Positions 45,702-55,998 of a stretch of 64,000 bases of DNA are shown in pieces. The notes under the pieces were generated by a model that was not told the origin of the DNA, made no database searches, and saw only the letters and a list, made by a program, of their open reading frames with translations. Source of the DNA: Phoma sp. XZ068 (taxonomy: Eukaryota; Ascomycota; Dothideomycetes; Pleosporales; Didymellaceae); the NCBI GenBank assembly GCA_004835665.1, contig RBKR01000022.1, positions 744,001-808,000 on the forward strand. Reading direction: 5' to 3'. How positions within the stretch are numbered: position 1 is the first letter of the stretch; every line of letters begins with the position of its first letter. The position numbers and the translations under genes were made by a program.

Positions 45702-47553
45702 TTTTGCGGTGCGTGTAATAGCTCGTGCTTGTGAAGGCAGAGCGTAGCGTTTCATCAAAACCCGACTCGAGCGCGCGATGGCGTTGGTGGCCAAAATTTG
45801 GTGATTTTTGCGTGTTTTGGTGGACGCGACTGTTTGTTGTGGTGTTGCCAGGGCTGAAATTTGACGAGATGAAAGCAACTTGTCCACTGGCGGCGCATGA
45901 GTACCTGGGCGACCCCTCGCCACACCAATCCTGCAATTTCGTGGCGGGTTTTCACGATGTGTGGCTGATTCAGATAGGGCGGCAACAACATGATTTGTGT
46001 CGATAAGCTTCGCCGTCACTGGAGTGGGCTTCGTGTGGATATCATGCTGGTCGTGCAACGGCTTTGGTCGCAATGCGGGTTCCGGTGGAGGATCTTTGGC
46101 ATCTTCGTCGCTACTGGAGCCGGGTTTAGGTTTGAAAATAGTAATTCTATCGTTCCTTTGCACTTCGAGGGTATGGCTGAGAGCGACCGCTCTGGGCTTG
46201 TCTCTCTCTTGATCTGAGGCTCCGGCATCGCACTCTCGCCGACAGGTGGTATAGCACAACAGTTGAGGAGAAACGTAGCTGTAAATTGCGCCCATTGGAA
46301 GAGTTTTTTAAGCTCACGGCCGTCTGTGCGCTTCGTTAAGGTGACCTCGCGCGGTGAGGGTGAAGTTGCCTAATTCCAAGGCAACGTTGCATGCGAGCGA
46401 GCCACTTCGCGAGCAGCAATGCCACGTATCGGTGAGAGTGAAGATATAGGAGGCGCACTACACGTGCAGTCACTAATATTTGCATGGAAAGGTGCAACTG
46501 GGCACGCTTACTTGCTTCGCTGCTGTGAGAGTCAGAGTTGAGATGTGACATCGTTTCAACAGACAAAGTCAATGCTGAGATTCGGCAGTCTCACACTGCT
46601 CCAAAAGGCTCATTGGGTGACATCGTCGACCTGCAACACATCTGCAGACGACGGCTGTCTTCCGGTATTCGGCGATTGGTAAAATTCACTGCAAGCTTTG
46701 AGTGAAGGTAAAGAGGGTAACCAAGATGAGTTGCTCATCAATGGGATACATTTGTATGGAACCAGACGCAACGGCTGACAAAACTAGAAGGCGATTCGGC
46801 ACCGTGAGAATGTAGGTGTTGCCATATATATAGACTGGTGAAGCTGGTGAGGAATGCCAAAACTGCAATACGGTATAGCACAACGACGTACTATTCGAAT
46901 CTATGCCATCATGTTAGCTTTATGACATGGCACATTGTCCACGGTCTCCAGAAAGGTCATGTTGGCTAGTGGTTCGCCGCATTCACCAGGGCCAGCTCCT
47001 GACAAGTGCGGCACACGACTTGAGTGCGTGGGACGCTAGGATAGCTCTTCAGGTAGTTCCTTGACATCCCGTAGATCTGTGACTTGGATGACAGGAGACA
47101 TGGAATGAACAAGGTTATGCCAGGACTTGGTTGTACTAGTGATGTTGAAGAGGTCAGACGTTGAGGCGTTGAACGTCGCGCATAGACATCGCGCTAACCC
47201 CAATACGTCCATCGTGATCTCTACTATTGCCTACCTTCTCTACGTTTTGAGAGCAAGTGCGGGTTAATTCTACACTATGTTTGGCAAACGAGCGCCAGGT
47301 GGATATATGTTATTATGATGATTTCAGTACCGTGTTGACATCTCGCACCGTGTACCGAGGCTAAACTCCGCATATCCGTGTATCGATAAGACACCCGCAT
47401 CGAGCACGACATCACAGTTCCTAGCTCCTCAATATCTCAGTCCTTCCTGCTAACAGGCGCCCAAGAATTGACTCTAGCTATTATAGGCCTCTGAATGAGC
47501 AGGACAGTATCCTAACACCTCAAGATTTCAGCATTGCGACACACAATACCGAC
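45702..47553. other. Intergenic region
   Basis: About 1.85 kb between divergent genes. The first 600 bp is open in frame with the minus-strand gene and may be its 5' extension. The remainder, 46.3-47.5 kb, shows no credible gene, repeat or RNA. Confidence 0.45.
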
Positions 47554-48570
47554 ATGCCCACCAACATCCTCATAGTCGGCGCAGGCGCAATCGGCGCCTT
47601 CTACGCGTCCCGTCTCGCCCTCGTCCCCGGCCTCTCCGTGTCCGTAATCTGCCGCTCAAATTACAAAGCAGTCAAAGCAAACGGCTTCCAAATCACCTCA
47701 CCCCAATACGGCGACTACACCTTCACACCGGCCAACACCTTCGCGAACCCAGATGAAGCACGCAACAGCAACACACAATGGGACTACATCGTTGTTTCCA
47801 CCAAAGCCCTACCAGACGTCAGCGATGATTCGGAAATTCTCGAGGGCCTGGTCAGCAAGACCACGGCCATAGTACTCATACAAAACGGCCTGGGTGTCGA
47901 AGAACCCTACGCCAAACGCTTCCCCACCGCCGTAGTGTGCTCCGCCGTCACAATCGCAACCTGCGCCCAGCCATCTCACGGACAAATCAAACACAACCGC
48001 TGGACACGAATAAACAGCGGTCCCTACCTACCCCACCTCGACACCGGCAACGCAAAAGACACCGACGCCAACGCCGTCGACAAGAACGCCGCTTTCATCG
48101 CAGCCCTAGTCGCAGGCGGGATAAAAGACGCCTCGGCGTACACCCACGCAAAACTGCAGCTCGTCCGCTGGCACAAAATCGCCATCAACGCCTCCATGAA
48201 CCCCTCTTCCGTGCTCACGCTCGGCTCGTCGAACAACGCAATGGCCAGCGACCCCGAACTGCAGCGGCACCTAAAAGGCGTAATGCAGGAGATTCTCGAA
48301 ACCGCGCCGAAAGTACTGGGGCAGCCGATGCCAGCGGATTTTGCGACGCCGGATGCGATTATCAGATCGACGATACGGAATACGAGCGGCAGCAAGCCGA
48401 GTATGGCTATGGATTGGGAGCAGGGGAAGCGGATGGAGATTGAGGTTATTCTGGGGAATCTGATTCGGATTGCGAGGGAGAGGGGGTTTGAGATGCCGAG
48501 GCTGCAGACGCTGTATGCGTTGGTGAGGATGGCGCAGGAGGTGAGGGAGAAGAGTAAGCTGAAGCTGTAA
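47554..48570 (+). CDS. 2-dehydropantoate 2-reductase family protein (ApbA/PanE)
   Basis: A single-exon 338-residue oxidoreductase. The NADP-binding Rossmann motif is VGAGAIG (8-14). The C-terminal ketopantoate reductase domain has the catalytic Lys208 in VRWHKIAINASMNP with Asn212 and Asn216, and SMAMDWEQGKRMEIE, matching the substrate-binding block of the family. The reaction would be NADPH-dependent reduction of 2-dehydropantoate to pantoate for CoA synthesis. Fungi often have several paralogues, so this copy may act on another 2-oxo acid. Cytosolic, with no targeting signal. Confidence 0.92.
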   Translation: MPTNILIVGAGAIGAFYASRLALVPGLSVSVICRSNYKAVKANGFQITSPQYGDYTFTPANTFANPDEARNSNTQWDYIVVSTKALPDVSDDSEILEGLVSKTTAIVLIQNGLGVEEPYAKRFPTAVVCSAVTIATCAQPSHGQIKHNRWTRINSGPYLPHLDTGNAKDTDANAVDKNAAFIAALVAGGIKDASAYTHAKLQLVRWHKIAINASMNPSSVLTLGSSNNAMASDPELQRHLKGVMQEILETAPKVLGQPMPADFATPDAIIRSTIRNTSGSKPSMAMDWEQGKRMEIEVILGNLIRIARERGFEMPRLQTLYALVRMAQEVREKSKLKL

Positions 48571-48725
48571 ATGCGTGAATAGAGCATAAGAAAAATGATA
48601 TTAGCGTTTCGCAAAGTCTATGACAAGAATTGAGAAGATGGGAACGACTGATGTGATTAAGTGCTTTCATTCTATGCCAAGTGGGTATCATCTAACATCT
48701 CCTTCTAACTCCTCTCCACACCTCC
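48571..48725. other. Short convergent gap
   Basis: 155 bp between convergent stop codons. It probably contains overlapping 3' UTRs. Confidence 0.4.
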
Positions 48726-51225
48726 TCAAGTAAAGTGATCACCATGATCACTCTCCCCCATGCGATGTCCCGCCACTCGTCCCTGGCTGAGCCTCCACCT
48801 CCACCTCCTCTCCGCGTCCGCCTTCTCCCTCTCCTCCCTCTGTCTCTTCTTGCGCTCGTACACCGCCCTGACCGTCCTCTTCGTCCGCTCCGCACCCTCC
48901 TGGTAGTTCGTCCGCGCAAGCTCGACAACGCTGTCGATCTGCTCGGGCGTGTAGACGAAATTCCACGTACTCATGAAATCGCTGGCGCGCGGGTCTACCC
49001 CAGGAACCTTGGGGTTGGCGAGGAAAGGGTAGTATACAACCGTGATACCGGAGTTTTCGTGCAAGAGCTCCCAGTCTTCTTCGATTTGTTTTGACTCGGG
49101 GGGTTCTTCCTTGCTGATGCGCTCTTCTGTTGTGCCGACCCAGATGTTACAGTAGCCCAGGTCTTTATGTTTCTTCTTGTTATCTGCGTCTTGCGCTTTT
49201 GCCTCTTCCATCTTCGCAGTAGCCTGTTGCTCGGTGTTGGCTTGTGCTTCGTCGAGATCATGTTGAATTTCTTCCATCGTTTCATTGGCGGGTGGCCAGC
49301 CTGCGCCAACCGGCCAGCCCTTGATGCCGCGCTGGCGGGCGTATCCGTCAGCGACTTTGAGCCAATTGTCCGTGCGAACGTCGGCACTCGCATCAAAGGC
49401 GATGAGAATGTCGACGTTGCGGCCAGGACGCAGAAGTGGATAGATGGGGAGGTTGTTGGACATGCCGGCGTCCATGAACTGGAAGTTCTTGTGCGTGAAG
49501 ATGCTGTCGGGACAAGTGGGTGGCAGGAGTTCGCGCATGCCGAGAGCGTAGTTCGGGATGGAGGCAGGGTCGATGGGATGGACCTTAACGAGGTCGTCGT
49601 CGCGTTCGGCGATCATGGCATCGATGGCTGCAAAACCTGCAAGACCGCGTAGGAAGGGACCGACTTCTTTGTAGTAGTGTGACAAGGTGGCACAGAAGGC
49701 AGAGCCCCAGATGCCCATGAGCATTGGGACGCGAACTTCGGGTAAAGCGAGGCCATTTTCGCGCCATACAGTGCGTCCATTCTCAAATTTGCGGCCCATG
49801 GCCCATGTTGGAATGCCAGCAGAGAGCTCTTCGCACCACATCTCGTAGGGCGTGAATTCAAACCATTGGAACCAGGCTTCCCTCCTCGCTTTCGCCTCAG
49901 CAGCGACAGGGTCCTTTGTGTCGATCTGCTCGGCAAGTGGTATCTCGTGGCGTACAGCGGTGTAAATAGGCAGCGGTTGCGAGCCATCGTCGGTGAAGCG
50001 TCGCTGGTTTGACACCTTGAAATCATATGCGCTGACAGACAGTTCGCCCTTTGGTACAAGCAAGCGTGCGGCGAGAAGTGCGCCGTAGATGTCGACGATG
50101 CCAAAGTCAGCATCAGGTACACCCTTGGCCTTCTCGACGAGCCCAGCCAACAGGTATTTGTTTGTTGGTGCGCTAACAAGCAGCTCGAGAGCATCAGGTG
50201 GGAACGCAATGTGTACGCCGAGTCGGTTTTTCAAGTGTCGAATGAGCTTAGCATGGCTGCGCTGGGTGATGTCGGAGTAGTAGAGTGTCTGCGACCAACA
50301 GCTTCCGCTGACGCCAGCCGTGTAGGTAACGCAATCGAAAAGGCCGTGCTCCTTAGCTGACAGGTATGAAGACGTGCCGGCGACGAGAGCGCGGAGACCT
50401 CCACCAGACCCACACATGGCAATGACAGGGACATCGTCAGGGTGTATTGTGGCCTCGGGGATGTCGAGGTAACGTGCAAGGGCAGCTTTGGTGAACAGAG
50501 ACCTCTTCTCCCGAAATGACAACTCGTCCTCACAGAGCTGGTCTGACACTCGCACCGAAGCGTCCCAGATGATCTCTGGATTCGTCTCAGGGTCATTCGC
50601 CTCGTACCAAATCTCCTCGGCCAGTGAGCCTGGTGCCATGGACATCTCATCTTGCAGCTTCTTGATAAAGCCAGGCATGACCTTGACCCAGTGAGGGATG
50701 ACATAGTCGAGGATGGAGTCGCCAATGTAGGTCACTGACGTGGTAGGGCTAGAGAAGCTGTTGGATATGGTCTGCCAGACTGACTTGGTGCTGCCAGCTT
50801 TGTCCTCCTCTCCGCTATAGCCCTGCGCGACTCGCCTTTGTGGTGGAGCATCCTGCTCGCCAGACTTCTTTTCGCCTTGGCTGTTCTGCTCAGCTTTTCC
50901 CGCGGCGGCATTCGAGCTGCTCCGGCTTTGAGATCGAGATACAGTAGTGTTTCCAGATGTCCAAGCAGATGGTGCATCGAGTTGTATGGGACGAGCGTGG
51001 TAAGCTGATAAGTAGTAGCCGGTGCCGAGGGTTGCGAGAATGATGGGTGGGCCATATCGCAGGCCATAGGCCGATACGGTGGGTCTTGAGGTTGTGCTAG
51101 CTCTTGTATGCAGTCTGAGCAGTCAGCGCATGCTATTCTCACAATGCCATGGTAATTGCTCACCCGCGACGCGTCCCCCGCAGCCAGACCTGGCCGAGGT
51201 TGCGCGCATTGCCAAAGCGCGCCAT
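48726..51225 (-). CDS. plaA: cPLA2-like phospholipase with mitochondrial targeting sequence
   Basis: A lysophospholipase/cytosolic phospholipase A2 catalytic-domain protein that hydrolyses glycerophospholipid acyl esters. Predicted 816 residues: exon 1 51225-51164, 49-bp intron, exon 2 51114-48726. The catalytic set is visible: Arg262 in CGSGGGLRA, nucleophile Ser290 in GVSGS, and Asp569 in DAGMSNN. No C2 domain is present. The first exon encodes an Arg-rich amphipathic start (MARFGNARNLGQVWLRGTRR), followed by a hydrophobic stretch GPPIILATLGTGYYLSAY, consistent with mitochondrial import and an inner-membrane anchor. Aspergillus PlaA homologues are reported as mitochondrial. The C-terminus is a charged helical tail (KKRQREEREKADAERR). 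Confidence 0.9.
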
Positions 51226-52350
51226 GGGCAAGGAGGGCGCTCTCAAAAGAGTGTATGTGGTGTTCAGCGCAGGATTGGCCTGAGAAATGCCCAATTGGCC
51301 TCACAGCTATGCGTTCAACATGACGAAGCGGGCAGACTGTTGAGCGCCCGCGCTTTTCCGCATGTTTGCGATTCAGGTTTCGCTGATCGCCGATCGATGT
51401 CATACGTCAACTGCCAAGTCTTGCACATGCCAGAACATCAATCAGGAACAGCCGCCCACAACGTCAGTCATCTCAACGGTCATCTCGAAACGGTGCTGGG
51501 GAGGTGTTTGGAGTCAGCCAGCTACTGCAGGAACCATTCGCGTCTTCTTCGGTAGTGCGGCTTGACAATGCTTATACCATGGGTGATCGCCCTTCCCCAG
51601 TGCCGTCATCCGTAGCGCCTACTGGCCAGCAGCCCCGCCTTACGCACGGAAGGATCCTCCACCATTGCCGACCGCGAATTGTTTATAACTGGCCCTACTT
51701 GAAAGCTCATTGTCGCTTTCGCAATGCACAAAGTAAAGTGGGACTACTTTGGGTGCTTACGAATGACCAGCCGGACACGCGGCCTTGACAATGATGGCAG
51801 AGAAATTCACAACCCGGCAACAACGTGATGTTCTGGCGTGCAACTTGAAATTCACATGTCAACTGGTACACAAGTTACATTGCAAGAGAGCATATATCTT
51901 GCACCGTTATAGAGACTGGCGGTAGAGGTATAGCAATTCAAATTGATAGAGGCATAGCTTCGTAGCACATATACACAGGCGATATGAAAAGGGCGTGGTA
52001 CAATCCAAAACCTCAAGTCACTGGTCCTGGTGGCCTTGAGCAAACGAACCGTACTGTCACTGCTATCTACAGCATCTCACTTGGTCTCAGCATAGCTGAA
52101 GATCTCTAGAGCAATCTGCTGTCGGTAATTCCTTCCCAAGTAACGGCTTCAATGCTTCAGTACCCACATCGGGATGAGAACCGCTCTTCATCGTCACCTT
52201 CACCTTCACCTTCGCCTCTCGCTAGGCAACTTTCCGCGCCCTCACCTGACATTTTTTTTCCAGCCGCTAGCTTCGTTCTCCCACATCCCTCTCACAGTCT
52301 TGCGCCAACTCAACTCGTTCATCCACACCGCCTCTCTCTTGCCGCAGACT
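51226..52350. other. Divergent intergenic region, phospholipase/GTPase 1
   Basis: About 1.1 kb. A CT-rich stretch with TCACCT repeats near 52194-52215 precedes the GTPase start. An in-frame upstream ATG at 52174 would add a 59-residue His/Arg-rich extension that resembles translated UTR. Nothing else is supported. Confidence 0.45.
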
Positions 52351-55144
52351 ATGCCGCCAAAGCACCCACGCTCGGATGCGTCCGATCCCGAACCGTGTCT
52401 TGACTTCCATACGTGGAAAGCTCAGCGCGCCAGCGGTCATCGCCAGGAGCGCCCACAAGACAGCGTCTACAATCCCAGCGGCGAGGAGCTACCTGACAAG
52501 CTTTGGTACACACTCGACCACAGGAGCATCGAAGAGAGGGTGGAGGACATGTGCCAGAAACTCTTGAAGCCGATCCGGAGGTACACGTCTGTCGACCAGG
52601 AAACAGCTGACCTTGTCTTGGCCCTCACTTCTGCGAAAACCACTCCTGCGCCAACAAAGTTGAACATTGCAGTCGTAGGAGATCAGGGCATTGGCAAGTC
52701 ATCTCTGATCAATGCACTATTACACAGAGATTTGGTTGATGTGTCAGCTTCGTCCAATGCATGCACTGCTTTTGCCACTATCATTCAGCACAAGAGAGGA
52801 GCTCCGGATGACACAGTGGAAAGTGATGTTGAGGTCGAATTTCTCGAAGAGGATGAAATTCGCGAGTTTGTCGAAGAACAGATTCGGCGTTATGCTGATG
52901 TATACTCGTCGTCGTCTCGGGAAGCTCAGATGAGCGGGGACGGGAACATGCCCATGGACGATTCTTCGGGAGATGAAGGCTCCTTGCCAACAAGACGTTC
53001 AGCAGATGGAAAGAGAACCATCTCCGAGACATTGCAGCGCGGTGCCGACACGGCGGAAGATTTTTTCCACACTATCTAAGGCGCAAAGGACGATGAAGAA
53101 GCACACTGTGACCTGCAAGCCTGGCTTGAAGTACCAGACCTCGAGGATGGGCGTTTCCTTGACCACTGTGTGGAGATTGCTTTGAAGCATTTGGCTGGCA
53201 TCCATGCAGCTGAAGGCAATCTAGTCTACACCAACATCTCCGACGAAAGCTTGCAAAACCATAGAGACTTTGCAGCCACTGTATGGCCACTGGTCAGATC
53301 TATCACCATTTGTACAGGTTCAATTCTACTAAGAAATGGTATTTGCTTTCTTGATCTGCCTGGTAAGTGGTTGCGAGTTGAACGATGCAGATGATACTGA
53401 CATGGACAGGTTATGGGGACCTCAATCAAACTCGTACTGCAGTCGTAAACGAGTATCGCCGAAAAGCAAACTTTGAGATGATCGTAGCCAAGAGCGATCG
53501 TTACCTATCAAGCACAGTCCAGGATCGCTATCTTACTCGCGGTATCCGTCAGCATGGAGCGAAGAATACGGTTCTCGTCCTCAATAAGGCAGACGTGAGT
53601 TCATCCTCTTCTCAACCATTTGGCATGATAATGACAATTTGTTACAGTCATTCTTGACAACAGGGGCCCATGAGATTTCGAAACTAATCAGTGGAATCAA
53701 CGAAGAGCCCTTCCTATCCATCAAGGCTTCCTTGGCTGGAGCCAGCAAGATCATCAGAGAAGCCCCGGTCCTTATACGAGCTTATAAGAAAGACTTAATC
53801 AAGGATGCGCAGTTGGCATACATGAAGCACGAGGCTGGCCTTGTCAGAGCAAAAATGATGGTCAAAGGTGTTGAGGTCTTCTCAGTTTCAGCCGGACAGT
53901 ACATGAACTGGAAAGATCCATCCCCTCTTGAAGACCCGTTATGTGGACCCGAAGATTCTGGAATTCCATTTCTTCGACGCTTTTTACTCACCCTCCCCGC
54001 CGAAGCAAACTACAACGAACTCACAGACCACGTCTTTGAAGTTCTTGCAGATATTGACGATCAGGTTGGAAGGATCCTCGAAAAGTTCGACGACGACAAT
54101 GCATATACCGATGTGCACGCTTATCTTAGTCAACAAATGCCACAACTCAGTCAACAACTCAAAGGCATATCCGCTAGCAGACCACACATGTTGATTCCAA
54201 AACTCTGGACCCGCGGTGAGAAACAGAACATTGTCAACAAACTGGAGGCTGTGGTGAACAACTGGCGTAACCCACAAGTTCACCATTCCTCTTTTAAGAA
54301 GATGCTGCGCGAAAATGGAATCCCAGTTAATGGAAAAGCCAAAGGCCGGAATCTGAACAATGAAATCCTCACGACTTACAAACCCCAACTAAAGCGATGG
54401 AGAGATGCTACTGAATCTAGGTCCGAGGAACTTGATCGATTGTTTCACGAAACAGTTCAGGCTTTCCGGCACAACATCCAACGCCGTTTGGACCAAACTC
54501 CTGCAGATCCTGATCTCTTCCGCCGGGCGAATGAAGCATTCAGGAAGACCATTCGTCGCATTGAGATCGCTCAAGAAAGAATGGCCACCACGTTAGCAAG
54601 GTTCGTCAAGGAGAACTATCTGCATTTCGCGACAGAGAACGACGTCCGCTGCCCTATCGCTCGAGAGATGAAACTAATCTACCTGCGCGTGTCGCAAATG
54701 AATGTTGGCCAGCGGCACCGTGGGGTCTACCAGAGAGAAGAGCTCACTCGCTCAATCACCCAGACCACCAGAATGGAAGATTCCGTTATTGATGCCATGC
54801 AGCGTCAAATCATTCATCGACAAACCGAAGGCTGGCAGGCAATTTGCGAGTCGTTTGCCTCCGAGGTTCTGCAACTCTTAGAGGACTTTGCGCGTGTGGT
54901 GCGGAACTTGCTAGCGAACGATTCATACGCATCAGCCGAGCATCAGCAAGTTCGAAAGCGCCTAATACGACGTTTTCCCGAATATCAGCGGGCCTTGCTT
55001 GAGATCCAAGCCCAATTTCCCGGCACCGACGCTCAGCGAGCTACCAAGAAGGCTAGATTCGATCCTAATCTGACTACTCAGATGTCGACTCCTCACGACG
55101 AACAGGAGGGTAGCTACACGGCTATGATAAAGCGTGAAGAGTAG
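52351..55144 (+). CDS. Dynamin-superfamily large GTPase 1 (SLIP-GC-like), with in-frame TAA
   Basis: Exons 52351-53362, 53410-53594 and 53648-55144 total 898 codons in one phase, but codon 243 is TAA (53077-53079). The G domain has G1 GDQGIGKSS (about residue 110), the switch threonine in SSNACTAF, G3 DLPG rebuilt across intron 1, and G4 NKAD just before intron 2. The C-terminal half is helical, with a GIPVNGKAKGRNLNNEIL motif and a stalk-like region. It resembles proteins annotated as nuclear GTPase SLIP-GC. The tandem copy downstream shares the positions of these two introns and reads through the TAA site. The gene is therefore either inactivated, recoded, or rescued by splicing out a 39-nt in-frame GT-AG segment (53042-53080). 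Conservation of both flanks argues the loss is recent. Confidence 0.8.
53077..53079 (+). other. In-frame premature TAA in GTPase 1
   Basis: TAA follows AEDFFHTI and precedes GAKDDEEAHCDL in the same frame. The downstream paralogue has AEDFFRLIF at this place with no stop. Confidence 0.85.
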
Positions 55145-55998
55145 TTGCACGCGTCTTCCTATTCTTTATTCCCATTTAAACAAGCTAAATGCACCAGTTC
55201 ATAGAAGTATTTTGGGTATATTCACGGATGGAAGATAGTACGCGGGCACAGATTTGGATTTCCACGTTTGAGATCATGTGTCGCCATACGATTACACATA
55301 ATCTTTAACAAGATTGGGATCGATTTCGATACATAGTTTACAGTCACTATAGCAAAAATTCGTATTACCTCACTTTTCTGCTCTCCTTCCTTCCCAGTGA
55401 CAACAGCTTCGCATGATGTGGTCGTAACTTCCCTTTCAACGGCTTTTCGAAACATAAAAATCACCCTCACGATATAAATTATTGCGTCAACTTCCAATGA
55501 TGAATCACAGCATCTTCGACATACATCTGGGATATCTTTGCTCAGTACCTCTCGCTGCCATGCACAACGCTTTCACACTGACCAGACTTCCTGACATTCA
55601 TCCTCCCCTTGACGAGGGAAAGTTTCACAACGACAACACTGGCGATGCTTGTGGCCAGGAACAATGCCGCAGTCGTTTCTCTCACTACACCGAGTTGCCT
55701 TGCTCCATCGGGGATGGACGCACCTTTACCTGCTTATGCTGAGCACTCACTTGCGGTCTCACTTGGCCGCGCCGCTTTACCATACAGTGTTTTACCTCTA
55801 GGATCTGTTTCTCTCCCATCCTTTTACGAAGGTAGACCTGACAATACCTACGATAATTCTCAACGTCGGTTCAAGTTTTGAAAAACAGTGGACTTGACAT
55901 CACCCCCGATCACCCATCAATACATCCTGAGCAGTCAATTCGCAAGACCATTCTCGACCTTCTAACACAATAGGAATTTTGCAAACGGATGCGTGGCC
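55145..55998. other. Intergenic region between tandem GTPase genes
   Basis: About 850 bp, AT-rich in its first half. No gene is supported; it should contain the promoter of GTPase 2. Confidence 0.45.

Noticed and set aside
46300..47553. Possible tRNA or small gene in the 46-47.5 kb gap
   Set aside because: No cloverleaf with a T-arm GTTCRA box in proper spacing and no ORF with family features.
52174..52350. Upstream in-frame start for GTPase 1 adding a His/Arg-rich extension
   Set aside because: The sequence looks like a CT-rich 5' leader read in frame; the tandem paralogue has no such extension.
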